Of a stretch of DNA of 35,741 nt, positions 1 to 8,668 are shown piece after piece (the first letter of the stretch is position 1; every line of letters begins with the position of its first letter). Under the pieces are notes generated by a model. That model did not search any database, was not told the origin of the DNA, and saw nothing but the letters and a program-made list of their open reading frames with translations. The position numbers and the translations under genes are program-made. This DNA comes from Methanobacteriaceae archaeon (GTDB taxonomy: Archaea; Methanobacteriota; Methanobacteria; Methanobacteriales; Methanobacteriaceae), in assembly GCA_023249725.1 (NCBI GenBank), contig JAHFBZ010000014.1, positions 1 to 35,741 of the forward strand, read 5' to 3'.

Positions 1-128
1 ATTTCTGCTTTAACAGATAATTCTTTAGCTGTAGCTGTTGCCAGCCTCATCATATCCGCAAATCCAGCATCTCGAAGTTTTTGGGCAGTTTTTTCGCCTA
101 CATTAGGCAAATCTTCTAATTCTACCAT
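1..128 (-). CDS. radA: DNA repair and recombination protein RadA (N-terminal fragment, runs off window)
   Basis: The reverse strand from 128 encodes about 42 residues beginning [18 protein letters not shown], followed by an alanine-rich helical stretch. This is the helix-hairpin-helix N-terminal domain typical of archaeal RadA, the RecA/Rad51-family recombinase that forms filaments on single-stranded DNA and drives strand exchange. The ATG is preceded by a GGGAGAT ribosome binding site about 6 bases upstream, which fixes the start. The ATPase core lies outside the window, so function is inferred from the N-terminus alone. The neighbouring RPA gene on the same strand, whose product binds the same DNA, supports the call. 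Confidence 0.85.
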
Positions 129-241
129 GTTTAATCTCCCTTAATCTTAATTTATTGAATTTTTTGTTAGTTTATGACTTATATTAATGAATTTTATATT
201 GAATTTAAAATTAAGTTAAATCATTATTCTATGATTATAAC

Positions 242-2614
242 TTATAATTCAAATTCAAGAATTTTTTTAGGATTTAGGCGTATTTCTTCATTATATTCAT
301 CAAATTTAGCATCACCGATAACCGTTATATGTAATCCATTTAAATCTTCTACTTTATCTTCTAAGGCACCTTCATCTGCACTTTTGGCAATGATATCAGC
401 CACTTCTGGAGTGGTCATACCCAGCAGTCTTTCAGCCTGTTTTCCAAAGAAGGTTACTCTAATTTCTCCAGTGTCATCAGCAATTCTTGCAGGAAGCATG
501 AGCAGATATTTTGGCTCTTCCGTGGTTTCACCGCAGAAATCACAAACATACTCTTCTTCTACTGATTCTAAACGGTTGTTGCAATTAGGACACCTGTAAG
601 ATAATACTCGACCACCAAAGGCATCTGTGATTTCTCCAGAAACTTTGATGTTTCTATCTTCCTCATCCAGATCCTCAATATTTCGGGGCTGATAAATCAT
701 CTCTTCCAATTCTTCAAATGTGGCCAAGCCCTCTAAGTCTTTATCTTTAGCTTTAACCATTTGGGTGTTTCTACCAATGCTCAATTCCAGATTGTCATTA
801 CGGAAAGTCACCCTAGGATTTTCTATACGCATAGCATCCCCAATAGTAATTGGAATTTCTGCTTTTTCATCCCACAGAGATGCCCTAATAGCACCAGTAT
901 CATCCGCAATTTCCATGGATCTGACTATTCCCGGGCTTCCATCGCTTCGTTGGAACTCATTAGGATCATATAAATCAATAACCCGAGCAATTACCCTCAC
1001 ATTACGATCGTCTTCTTCCAGATCATCAACTTTTTTAGTTGTGTAAATCATTTCTTCCAATTCTTCCAATGAAGGCAATCCTTCTAAATCTTCAGGTAGA
1101 GGATTCATTACCCTAGCAGTTTTTCCCACACTGAGATCCACACTATAAAGTCCTAACTTGGTTCGGGCATTTTCTATTCTGAGAGCTTCCCCTAATTTCA
1201 AGTTAGTATGGGCCTTTTCATCCCACAATGAAATTTTAACCGCACCACTCTCATCGGCCATATCTGCAGAACGTACTAATCCAGAAGTTCCGTCTTCTCT
1301 CTGAAATTCTCGAGCTTCACTAATAGATACCACACGACCTACAATATCTACTTCTTCCCCATCATCTTCCATTTCACTTATGGTTCCGATTTTAACAGGT
1401 TCTAAATGTTTTTTATATTCTTGAAGAACTTCCCGTAGATTTCCATCAGATTCTGGGTTAATAACAATACTAGTATTCCAATTGGTATTCAAACGATATC
1501 CAGAAGGAGAGTATTCATCAAATTCAGCGTTTCCACCAGTAATTTTTACTATATCTCCTTTATTGATTTCCAGATTAGTATCATCATTCCAAAGAGTTAC
1601 CCGGATGGAACCAGTATCATCAATAATTTCTATTGATTTTACTGCTCCAGATTTACCATTTGATCGTTCAAATATTATAGCATCCTGTACTTTAGTTACC
1701 AGACCCATAACAGTGACATCTTTTACTTCATGGGCGTCTCCTATTTTTAAAACATTTTCTTCAGCTTCAGGAACTTCATAATCTCCCTTAATTATCCGCC
1801 CCACCCAGGGATGAGTTAGAGAAATTTCGTCATTCCTCTTCCGGCTTTGAGCACCTAATATTTTTATAGAATCTCCTTCTTGAAGTTCCAGTTCCTTGAT
1901 TAAATCTGTGTCCTTATTCCAAAGAGTATAACTAATCTTTCCAGTTTCATCCTGAAGTTCTAGGGAAGCTACCTTACCTTCTTTGCCATCTTTATCAAAG
2001 GTTCTTATGCCCGGAAGCCTTATTATTCTAGCAATTATATTTACTTCCTGATCTTCTTCAATAGAGCCTATAGCAGTAATTTCCTCACTGTAATCAGGTA
2101 ATTTATCATCAGATTCTATTTTTTCCAGAGTGGATCTAGGCTGAAGATGAATTTCTTTTCTTCCCCGGTAACCATCTCTTACTGCCACCTTATCAATCTC
2201 AATTACATCTCCTTCTTTTATGTTTTTAAGGAGTTTTATGTTTTCAGTCCAGAAAACAACCTTTACCTCTTCTGTTTCATCAGCCAAAACCACATTTGCC
2301 ACTTTGCCGTTTTTTCCCTTACGGCTGGTAAAAAGCTTTGGATTGGAAACTCTCATTACTCGACCTTTAATTTTTAGTTTGTCGGCTCCTTCCTCCATTT
2401 TTGAAATTTTATCCATACTATGTTCTTTTTTTTGGGATAATGGAGTATTTTTTTCACTAATGAACTGCCCTACAATCATGCGCGCAATATCAATATCATT
2501 CATAAAGCTTACATCTTCATAGTCCTTCTTCATTTCGTCCATTTTTTCCAGGAACTCCACTTCAGATAACTTATCTTCAATTTTCTGATATTCCTGCATT
2601 ATTTCCTCATTCAT
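242..2614 (-). CDS. rpa: Replication protein A, six OB folds plus C-terminal zinc finger
   Basis: This is a single-stranded DNA-binding protein for replication, repair and recombination. The 790 residues contain six OB-fold segments at about 82-165, 192-275, 300-388, 421-506, 538-622 and 656-790, each carrying a 'DETG/DDTG..I...LW' strand signature. The last holds a zinc finger with Cys675, Cys678, Cys691 and Cys694, as in archaeal RPA41/RPA70-like proteins. The N-terminal 80 residues are helical and charged. I chose the ATG at 2614 because GAGGGA lies just upstream; an in-frame TTG at 2644 would add ten residues. Folds 4 and 5 and their linkers look like a recent duplication (offset 117 residues). 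It lies downstream in the same direction as cell-cycle neighbours and next to radA. Confidence 0.9.
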   Translation of the reverse strand: MNEEIMQEYQKIEDKLSEVEFLEKMDEMKKDYEDVSFMNDIDIARMIVGQFISEKNTPLSQKKEHSMDKISKMEEGADKLKIKGRVMRVSNPKLFTSRKGKNGKVANVVLADETEEVKVVFWTENIKLLKNIKEGDVIEIDKVAVRDGYRGRKEIHLQPRSTLEKIESDDKLPDYSEEITAIGSIEEDQEVNIIARIIRLPGIRTFDKDGKEGKVASLELQDETGKISYTLWNKDTDLIKELELQEGDSIKILGAQSRKRNDEISLTHPWVGRIIKGDYEVPEAEENVLKIGDAHEVKDVTVMGLVTKVQDAIIFERSNGKSGAVKSIEIIDDTGSIRVTLWNDDTNLEINKGDIVKITGGNAEFDEYSPSGYRLNTNWNTSIVINPESDGNLREVLQEYKKHLEPVKIGTISEMEDDGEEVDIVGRVVSISEAREFQREDGTSGLVRSADMADESGAVKISLWDEKAHTNLKLGEALRIENARTKLGLYSVDLSVGKTARVMNPLPEDLEGLPSLEELEEMIYTTKKVDDLEEDDRNVRVIARVIDLYDPNEFQRSDGSPGIVRSMEIADDTGAIRASLWDEKAEIPITIGDAMRIENPRVTFRNDNLELSIGRNTQMVKAKDKDLEGLATFEELEEMIYQPRNIEDLDEEDRNIKVSGEITDAFGGRVLSYRCPNCNNRLESVEEEYVCDFCGETTEEPKYLLMLPARIADDTGEIRVTFFGKQAERLLGMTTPEVADIIAKSADEGALEDKVEDLNGLHITVIGDAKFDEYNEEIRLNPKKILEFEL

Positions 2615-2893
2615 TTTAGGTCCCTCTCTTATAATGATGTTCAATTTCTATCTTTATAATATATTAGTGAGAGCTTGTGAAAAGTAATGATTTCTATTGC
2701 ACATAATCATATATTTCACTAGCTAGGTAACACCTTATTTAAGAATAGTATTACCAATATATAAATATTATTATTTCTATTAATAATTTTTATTAATTTA
2801 AGAAATATTAATTATTCAAGTTAATACATAGATATCATTTTAAATTTTTTTATATGTATATCAATAGGATATCTAGATAAATATTATTATTGA

Positions 2894-3037
2894 ATGATTT
2901 ATCGAAGTATAATTGATTTTTTAATTAAAAAAATAACTAAAAAAGATATACTCCCACAAGACAATAGTGAAATAATTCTAAAATTAGAAAATTTTTTAAG
3001 ATTTATATACTATCAATATAATAGACTATCAATATAA
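2894..3037 (+). pseudogene. Possible 47-residue ORF or gene remnant
   Basis: An ATG-initiated frame encodes 47 residues beginning MIYRSIIDFLIKK and ending LRFIYYQYNRLSI, with a plausible mixed hydrophobic/charged composition. There is no good ribosome binding site and the 3' end runs into a 16-bp tandem repeat. I do not recognise the family. It may be a chance frame in A/T-rich DNA or the remnant of a lost gene. Confidence 0.2.
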
Positions 3038-3040
3038 TAG
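3009..3040. repeat. Two perfect tandem copies of a 16-bp unit
   Basis: ACTATCAATATAATAG occurs twice head to tail. The first copy overlaps a TTTATATA box (3002-3009), so it could be part of a promoter or a replication-slippage product. Confidence 0.7.
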
Positions 3041-3258
3041 ATTAACCAGCAGCTAGACTGTTTAAAAATATTTTAAATCTTTTTACATATGAAAACTGAA
3101 AACACCCTATATCAAAATTTAAATTCTATTTCCATAGAATATGTCCATTACGGAATTTTAATCAGGGTTTTACGTATTTTGCACTTGAAAAACTTTTTTA
3201 TTATTTTATAAAATAAATTAGCCATGAAATTAATGGCCTGATTTTATGTTTTTAACAA

Positions 3259-3266
3259 TTTATATC
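3259..3266 (+). promoter_or_regulatory. Putative TATA box for leuC
   Basis: TTTATATC lies about 85 bases before the leuC start, so a transcript would begin near 3290 and carry a leader of roughly 55 bases. The assignment is from pattern only, in a very AT-rich background. Confidence 0.3.
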
Positions 3267-3345
3267 TAATTTTTAAAAAAATCAAACTCAAAAATTAGAT
3301 TCTATGAATAAACTAAAATAAAATGAAAATAAGGAGGATTGTAAA

Positions 3346-4608
3346 ATGTCCATGACCATGGCAGAGAAAATACTGGCCAAATCCGCCGGTAAAAAAGAAT
3401 CAGAAGCTGGAGAAATTGTTATGGCCAACATTGACGTGGCCATGACACACGACCTCACTGGACCATTATCAGTAGAGTCTTTTGAAAAAATAGGAACCCC
3501 CAAGGTGTGGGATCCAGAAAAAATAGTTATAGTCTTCGATCATCAAGTCCCCGCAGATTCCTTAGATGCAGCCAATAATCACTTGGTAATGCGCCAGTTT
3601 GTAAAAGAGCAGAAAATAAAAAATTTTTACGATGTTCGGGAAGGAGTATGCCATCAAGTGCTGCCTGAAAAAGGACATATAGTTCCTGGTGAAGTCGTTG
3701 TAGGAACTGATTCCCATACATGTACTCATGGAGCACTAGGAGCATTTTCTACAGGAATAGGATCAACAGATATGGCCATGGTATTTTCCACTGGCCAGCT
3801 ATGGTTTAAGGTTCCAGAAACCATTCGATTTGAAATAGAAGGAACTCTCGGAAATTATGTTTCTGCCAAAGATGTGGTATTAAACATCATCGGTCAAATT
3901 GGAGCTGATGGGGCCACTTACAAGGCCTGTGAATTTGTAGGAAGCACTGTTAAAGAGATGAATGTATCAGATAGAATGGTTCTCTGTAACATGGCCATTG
4001 AAATGGGTGGAAAGACGGGATTAGTGGAACCAGATGAAAAAACCCTGCAATATGTCAATGCCCGATCTAATAAAAGCTACGAAGTTATGAAAACTGATTT
4101 AGATGCACCGTCTCTAGAAACCATGCACATTGACGTAAATGAACTGGAACCCCAAATTGCCTGCCCTCATCACGTAGATAATGTAAAACCAGTTAGTGAT
4201 GTAGATGGAATTGAAATAGACCAAGTATTCCTGGGTTCCTGTACTAATGGTCGTATAAGTGATTTAAGGGATGCTGCCAAAATATTAAAAGGAAATCATG
4301 TTTCAGATAGTGTTCGAATGCTAGTAATACCTGCTTCCAGAGAAGTTTATACCAAAGCCTTAGATGAAGGACTTATGAATACCTTTGTGGATGCCGGTGC
4401 ACTGGTGACCAATCCCTGCTGTGGTCCTTGTTTAGGAGGCCATGTAGGACTTATAGGACCGGGCGAAGTCAGTTTATCTACTTCTAACCGAAATTTCAGA
4501 GGTCGTCAGGGAAGTCCTGAAGGAGAAGTTTACTTATCTTCTGCATCTGTGGCTGCAGCTTCTGCAATTATTGGAAAGATTACTGATCCTAGAAATATTA
4601 AATTTTAA
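3346..4608 (+). CDS. leuC: 3-isopropylmalate dehydratase large subunit (aconitase family; homoaconitase possible)
   Basis: The 420 residues form the large subunit of the archaeal IPM isomerase/homoaconitase family. The [4Fe-4S] ligands are visible as Cys299 (FLGSCTNGR), and Cys359 and Cys362 in [22 protein letters not shown] (about 120-134) is the aconitase signature. With the small subunit encoded next, it isomerises 2-isopropylmalate to 3-isopropylmalate in leucine synthesis. Methanogens carry a paralogous pair (HacAB) for coenzyme B 2-oxoacid elongation, so the large subunit alone does not decide substrate. The small-subunit loop and the LeuB-like dehydrogenase nearby point to leucine. GGAGGAT upstream fixes the start. 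Confidence 0.85.
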   Translation: MSMTMAEKILAKSAGKKESEAGEIVMANIDVAMTHDLTGPLSVESFEKIGTPKVWDPEKIVIVFDHQVPADSLDAANNHLVMRQFVKEQKIKNFYDVREGVCHQVLPEKGHIVPGEVVVGTDSHTCTHGALGAFSTGIGSTDMAMVFSTGQLWFKVPETIRFEIEGTLGNYVSAKDVVLNIIGQIGADGATYKACEFVGSTVKEMNVSDRMVLCNMAIEMGGKTGLVEPDEKTLQYVNARSNKSYEVMKTDLDAPSLETMHIDVNELEPQIACPHHVDNVKPVSDVDGIEIDQVFLGSCTNGRISDLRDAAKILKGNHVSDSVRMLVIPASREVYTKALDEGLMNTFVDAGALVTNPCCGPCLGGHVGLIGPGEVSLSTSNRNFRGRQGSPEGEVYLSSASVAAASAIIGKITDPRNIKF

Positions 4609-4725
4609 TTAATAAACTTTAATACTAAAATCCTATTATTCCATCTACAGCTCAATTAAAATCTGATGCTAAAAAAGGCAAAATAGGACTAAATAGAACA
4701 AATAAAAACAATAGCGGTGTTTATT

Positions 4726-5211
4726 ATGGAAGGAAACGTATGGAAGTTCGGAGATGATATTGATACAGATATCATAATTCCTGGACGTTATTTAGTAGTT
4801 ATAGATCCTAAAGAACTTGCGAAGCATGTTATGGAAGGTTTAGACCCTGATTTCCACAATAAAATTAATGAAGGAGATTTCATATTAGGTGGAAAGAATT
4901 TTGGATGTGGTTCATCTCGTGAACACGCCCCATTAGCCTTCAAAGGTGCCGGAGTTTCAGCAGTTATTGCTGAATCCTTCGCCAGAATTTTCTACAGAAA
5001 CTCCATAAATGTAGGAATTCCACTTTTAGAAGCTCCAGGAATATCTAAACATTTAGAAACTGGGGATAAAATCGAAGTGGATATGGACAAAGGAGTTATT
5101 CGTAAGTTGGAAACTGGAGAAGAATACAAATTCCAAAAATTACCTGAATTCATGCTGGAAATTCTTGATAAAGGTGGTTTAATCCCTTATGTTAAAGAAC
5201 AAATGGAATAA
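4726..5211 (+). CDS. leuD: 3-isopropylmalate dehydratase small subunit
   Basis: The 161-residue swivel-domain subunit partners LeuC. It shows DIDTDIIIPGRYL (about 11-23) and the GGKNFGCGSSREHAP active-site region. The specificity loop reads YLVV at residues 22-25. In the Methanocaldococcus pair, as I recall, the isopropylmalate enzyme has YLVY while homoaconitase has YLRT, so this copy looks like the leucine enzyme. I chose ATG 4726 because GGTG at 4716-4719 sits six bases before it. An in-frame GTG at 4717 would overlap that ribosome binding site. It follows leuC by about 115 bases and is probably cotranscribed or closely coregulated. Confidence 0.85.
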   Translation: MEGNVWKFGDDIDTDIIIPGRYLVVIDPKELAKHVMEGLDPDFHNKINEGDFILGGKNFGCGSSREHAPLAFKGAGVSAVIAESFARIFYRNSINVGIPLLEAPGISKHLETGDKIEVDMDKGVIRKLETGEEYKFQKLPEFMLEILDKGGLIPYVKEQME

Positions 5212-5335
5212 TTCATTTATTCTTTAATATGATAATTTAATTAAAAAATTAATAATAAATTGATTATGATTGATTAAATTAGTAAATAATGCTAATTTAA
5301 GCTTTAAATAGTAAAATTAGACACTTGGTGTTATC

Positions 5336-6325
5336 ATGTACAAAATATCTGTTATTCCCGGAGACGGAATAGGAAAAGAAGTAATGGAAGCAGCCCTTCA
5401 TGTTCTAGAAGCTGTTGACCTTGATTTTGATTATGAATTTGCCGAAGCCGGTGATGAATACGAAGCCGTGAGTGGAATACCGCTGCCTCCAGAAACAATT
5501 GATATTGTAAAAGATTCTCAATCCTGTTTATTTGGAGCTGCAGGTGAATCCGCTGCAGACGTAATTGTTAAAATGAGACAAGAATTAGATCTCTATGTCA
5601 ATTTAAGACCCGTGAAATCATATCCTGGAACAAAAAGTTTATTTGAGAATTTAGACTTTGTAATTGTTCGGGAAAACACGGAAGGAATGTACATTGGTCT
5701 GGAAGAAGAAACTGACGAAGGCGCTATCGCTAAGAGAGTCATAACTCGAAAGGCTTCTGAGAGAATTTCCCGGTTTGGGTTTGAATACGCTGTTAAAACC
5801 GGTCGAAAAAGTGTAACTGCTGTGCACAAGGCCAATGTCTTAAAAAAGACAGATGGTGTATTTAAAGACAGCTTTTACAAAGTTGCTGAAGAATTCCCAC
5901 AATTAGAATCCAATGATTTCTATGTGGATGCCACCGCCATGTATTTCCTAACTAAACCTGAAATATTCGACGTTATAGTCACCACTAACCTATTTGGAGA
6001 TATTTTATCTGATGAAGGTGCAGGACTGGTCGGAGGACTAGGATTAATACCTTCAGCCAATATTGGGGATAATCTAGGATTATTTGAACCCGTACACGGT
6101 TCTGCTCCAAGTCATGCTGGAAAAGGAACTGCTAATCCTGCAGCCATGATGTTATCTGCAGTTTTGATGCTGGATTATCTGGATGAAACTGAAGAAGCTC
6201 GTAAAATGGAAAATGCTATAGTTGAAACCTTAGCAGAAGGAAAAGTAGTCACCCAAGATCTAGGTGGTAAATCCTCTACTATGGCCATGGCCACTGAAGT
6301 TAAAAACAAATTAGAAAACTTATAA
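5336..6325 (+). CDS. leuB: 3-isopropylmalate dehydrogenase
   Basis: The 329-residue NAD-dependent beta-decarboxylating dehydrogenase oxidises 3-isopropylmalate to 2-oxoisocaproate. Visible motifs are IPGDGIGKEV at the N-terminus, RENTEGMY for substrate binding, the LFGDILSDEGAGLVGGLG metal/cofactor segment and FEPVHGSAPSHAGKGTANP at the NADP/NAD site. The FGAAGESAADVIVKMRQELDLYVNLRPVKSY segment matches methanogen LeuB more closely than AksF (homoisocitrate dehydrogenase), which has a different sequence after FGA. That comparison is from memory. GGTG at 5327-5330 precedes the ATG. With leuC and leuD it completes the middle steps of leucine synthesis. Confidence 0.82.
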   Translation: MYKISVIPGDGIGKEVMEAALHVLEAVDLDFDYEFAEAGDEYEAVSGIPLPPETIDIVKDSQSCLFGAAGESAADVIVKMRQELDLYVNLRPVKSYPGTKSLFENLDFVIVRENTEGMYIGLEEETDEGAIAKRVITRKASERISRFGFEYAVKTGRKSVTAVHKANVLKKTDGVFKDSFYKVAEEFPQLESNDFYVDATAMYFLTKPEIFDVIVTTNLFGDILSDEGAGLVGGLGLIPSANIGDNLGLFEPVHGSAPSHAGKGTANPAAMMLSAVLMLDYLDETEEARKMENAIVETLAEGKVVTQDLGGKSSTMAMATEVKNKLENL

Positions 6326-6349
6326 AATCATTTTATATCTGCTTTCTAA

Positions 6350-6357
6350 TTTTTTTT
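6350..6357 (+). terminator. Poly-T terminator after leuB
   Basis: A run of eight T lies 25 bases after the leuB stop codon. U-tracts of this kind terminate transcription in euryarchaea. Confidence 0.45.
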
Positions 6358-6560
6358 CAAACCTAAATATAACAATAGTTAATTATTATAGTAGGAATAT
6401 TGAAGAAAGGAAAAGAAAATAATAATGTGAAATTAATTAAAGAATAAATTGTATAAATATTAAATTAGTATATTAAAATAAATCTAGATTAATTATATTT
6501 ATATTATAAACTATATTTAATTGATAATTAGTTAATTCCCACAAGATGGAGAAATTTACA

Positions 6561-7760
6561 ATGGAAACTAGTGAAGTAAGGGCCGATATTCCCCTTTTAG
6601 AAAAAGTCATTTACTTAGATGCCGCCAGCACCACCCCTACACCCAAACCAGTGGTAGAGGCCATGTGCGATTACTTTTATAATTATAATGCCAATACCGG
6701 ACGGGGAGCTTACTCTTTAGCAATTAAAGCCACCCAAAAAATGAAAGAGGCTAAACAGAAAGTTGCTAATTTCGTAAATGCCTCTCCCGAAGAGATTGTT
6801 TTTACAAAAAACACCACGGAAGCCATAAATATTGTGGCCAATGGTTTGAGTTTTGAAAAGGGAGATTCTGTAATTGTGCCCAATATAGAACACCATTCTA
6901 ATTTTCTGCCGTGGTTAAATCTTCGAAAAAAAGGAGTTAATCTGAAAGTTGTCAAAACTGATTCTAGCGGAATAGTTGATCCTTATTCCATTGAAAATGC
7001 GGTGGATGAAACTACCCGCCTTATTGCAGTCACCCATGTTTCCAATGCTATAGGTTCTGTGCAGGACGTGCATGAAATTGGGAAAATTGCTAGAGAAAAA
7101 GATTTATTATATCTAATAGATGCCGCCCAATCCATAGGACATATGAAAGTAGATATTAGTGACATAAATGCAGATTTTGCAGCTTTTCCGGGACATAAAG
7201 GTACTTTAGGTCCAGTTGGTACTGGTTTTCTCTACTGCAACCAGAAAAGAGTTTCTGAGTTAGAACCCACTTCTCTGGGAGGTGGAACAGTGCTGGATGT
7301 TTCAGAAGATGATTTCGAATTAGAAACATTTCCAGCAAGATTTGAAGGTGGAACTGGAAATATTGCAGGTTTTATAGGTTTAGGAGCTTCAATTGACTAT
7401 ATTAATAGAATAGGGCTTAATAAAATTGAAAAACATAGTATAAATCTCACTCAAGAGCTTTATTCATCCTTAGCCAGTATAAAAAATGTAACTTGCTATG
7501 GAAATCCCCAAAATATTTATGGTATTGTATCATTTAACATTAATAATATGCATCCCCATGATGTGGCTAAAATTCTGGATGAAATAGGAGGAATATGTGT
7601 AAGAAGTGGTCATCACTGCGCAATTCCTGCTATAAAGCATATTGGTGCCTATGAACAGGGCGGAACAGTACGTGCATCAGTACACTATTATAATAACTTC
7701 GAAGAAATCCAGACACTAGCTACAACCGTGGAAGAGATTGCTAAAACATTTGGAGCGTAA
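6561..7760 (+). CDS. csd: Cysteine desulfurase, SufS/Csd type (class V aminotransferase)
   Basis: This PLP enzyme removes sulfur from cysteine for Fe-S clusters or thiolated products. The 399 residues show the class V fold: AASTTPTP near the N-terminus, the EHHSNFLPW histidine motif, the PLP lysine Lys213 in FPGHKGTLGPVGTG, and the catalytic cysteine Cys353 in RSGHHCAIP with the group II (SufS-like) context. I chose ATG 6561 because GGAGA at 6548-6552 is correctly spaced; an in-frame ATG at 6546 overlaps that site. No scaffold (SufB/U) gene is adjacent. A tiny membrane-protein ORF starts three bases after its stop and may be translationally coupled. Confidence 0.88.
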   Translation: METSEVRADIPLLEKVIYLDAASTTPTPKPVVEAMCDYFYNYNANTGRGAYSLAIKATQKMKEAKQKVANFVNASPEEIVFTKNTTEAINIVANGLSFEKGDSVIVPNIEHHSNFLPWLNLRKKGVNLKVVKTDSSGIVDPYSIENAVDETTRLIAVTHVSNAIGSVQDVHEIGKIAREKDLLYLIDAAQSIGHMKVDISDINADFAAFPGHKGTLGPVGTGFLYCNQKRVSELEPTSLGGGTVLDVSEDDFELETFPARFEGGTGNIAGFIGLGASIDYINRIGLNKIEKHSINLTQELYSSLASIKNVTCYGNPQNIYGIVSFNINNMHPHDVAKILDEIGGICVRSGHHCAIPAIKHIGAYEQGGTVRASVHYYNNFEEIQTLATTVEEIAKTFGA

Positions 7761-7763
7761 AAA

Positions 7764-7847
7764 ATGGAAAGACCTCAGGCAATAGCTCTTTTTATAATAT
7801 TTATCATGGTATTCAGTAGTGTAGCTTATGCACTACTTTGGATTTAA
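7764..7847 (+). CDS. 27-residue single-pass membrane microprotein
   Basis: The frame MERPQAIALFIIFIMVFSS... encodes 27 residues: a short polar N-terminus, then one continuous hydrophobic helix of about 19 residues (roughly 6-25), ending LLWI. The GGAG within the last codons of the cysteine desulfurase gene (7752-7755) lies eight bases before the ATG. The start is only three bases after the upstream stop, which suggests translational coupling. No family is recognised. It could be a small membrane regulator or chance, but the start signal and composition look real. Confidence 0.5.
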   Translation: MERPQAIALFIIFIMVFSSVAYALLWI

Positions 7848-7965
7848 TTCATGATTAATTCTATGAGTATTAAAAAAAAGAATTTTTAGCAAAAGTGAAT
7901 AATTTAAATATTTTAAAATATCAGTTTAAAGAAAATAAATATTATCTAATTTGGAGGTAGATTAA

Positions 7966-8376
7966 ATGGTTAATATTAGAATTGGGGCTGTTGTGGCAGA
8001 ATTTAATTATGATATAACCCATATGATGCTTGAACTTGCTAAAGAACATGCTAAATTTTTAGATTCAGAAATAACTGAAGTAATTACAGTTCCTGGGGTT
8101 TTTGACATGCCTCTGGCCATAAAAAAACTTTTAAAGCAAGAAAATATTGATGCAGTAATCACCTTAGGAGCAGTTATTGAGGGATCAACCGATCATGATC
8201 AAATCGTAGTACAACATGCTTCCCGGAAGATTGCAGATTTAGCCTTGGAATATGACAAGCCTGTTTCATTAGGAATTTCTGGTCCAGGTATGACACGTAT
8301 AGAAGCCCATCAACGAGTTGAATACGGTAAAAGAGCTGTTGAAGCTGTTGTTAAGATGTGTGACCGTTTAAAATAA
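7966..8376 (+). CDS. ribH: 6,7-dimethyl-8-ribityllumazine synthase
   Basis: This enzyme condenses 5-amino-6-ribitylamino-uracil with dihydroxybutanone phosphate in riboflavin synthesis; the same uracil precursor feeds coenzyme F420. The 136-residue protein is at the short end for the family, as in archaeal enzymes. Phe13 and Asn14 (AEFNYDI) form the ring-binding site, [11 protein letters not shown] is the canonical dimer-interface strand, and [14 protein letters not shown] holds the catalytic His77. GGAGGT precedes the ATG at good spacing. It sits alone after the microprotein, followed by a strong hairpin/T-tract terminator. Confidence 0.93.
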   Translation: MVNIRIGAVVAEFNYDITHMMLELAKEHAKFLDSEITEVITVPGVFDMPLAIKKLLKQENIDAVITLGAVIEGSTDHDQIVVQHASRKIADLALEYDKPVSLGISGPGMTRIEAHQRVEYGKRAVEAVVKMCDRLK

Positions 8377-8406
8377 TTTGATTCAAATCAAATTATAATT
8401 TTTTTT
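8376..8406 (+). terminator. Hairpin plus T-run terminator after ribH
   Basis: ATTTGAT (8376-8382) pairs with ATCAAAT (8387-8393) around the tetraloop TCAA, and a run of eight T follows at 8399-8406. It overlaps the last base of the ribH stop codon and looks like an intrinsic terminator. Confidence 0.6.
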
Positions 8407-8585
8407 ATTATATATTTTTATTATATAAATAGAATAAAAATAATCTTTAATTCATTATTTAATTTATTTTTGTTATCATTATATTAATATATAAGAATAA
8501 TAGGAATAAAAATAAGATGTTTAAATTTTAATATCACAAATTTATTAAACCTTCAATAGAATATAATTTTTAATATATAAATTAA

Positions 8586-8636
8586 AAAAGTTAATTTTAT
8601 GGCATATTCTTGCCTAATTATAATTAATTAACTTTT
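8586..8636 (+). promoter_or_regulatory. Nested hairpin in the leader of methanogenesis marker 11
   Basis: AAAAGTTAATT (8586-8596) is exactly complementary to AATTAACTTTT (8626-8636), an 11-bp stem. Inside it GGCA (8601-8604) pairs with TGCC (8611-8614). The element ends about 20 bases before the GAGGT ribosome binding site (8658-8662). An A/T-rich TATA-like box at about 8572-8582 would start transcription just after 8600, so whether the full hairpin is transcribed is uncertain. If it is not, it may be a DNA operator. Confidence 0.4.
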
Positions 8637-8668
8637 AAAATCTCTTAAAGAATTTTAGAGGTATTTTA

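Larger units (their letters stand above)
2615..3345. other. AT-rich divergent intergenic region between rpa and leuC
   Basis: About 730 bases separate the divergent rpa and leuC genes. It holds a perfect 16-bp tandem repeat (3009-3024 and 3025-3040, ACTATCAATATAATAG), a 47-codon ORF (2894-3037), a small GCCAT/ATGGC hairpin (3221-3237), an ORB-like 13-mer at 3178-3190, and a TATA-like box at 3259-3266. No tRNA or obvious structured RNA was recognised. Confidence 0.6.

Noticed and set aside
174-599. 141-codon plus-strand ORF
   Set aside because: It is antisense to the conserved zinc-finger end of rpa and has no family signature.
2614-2644. Longer rpa with TTG start
   Set aside because: The ribosome binding site GAGGGA fits the ATG at 2614, not the TTG.
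7908-7921. A/T-only palindrome ATATTTTAAAATAT before ribH
   Set aside because: Such palindromes are expected by chance at this base composition.
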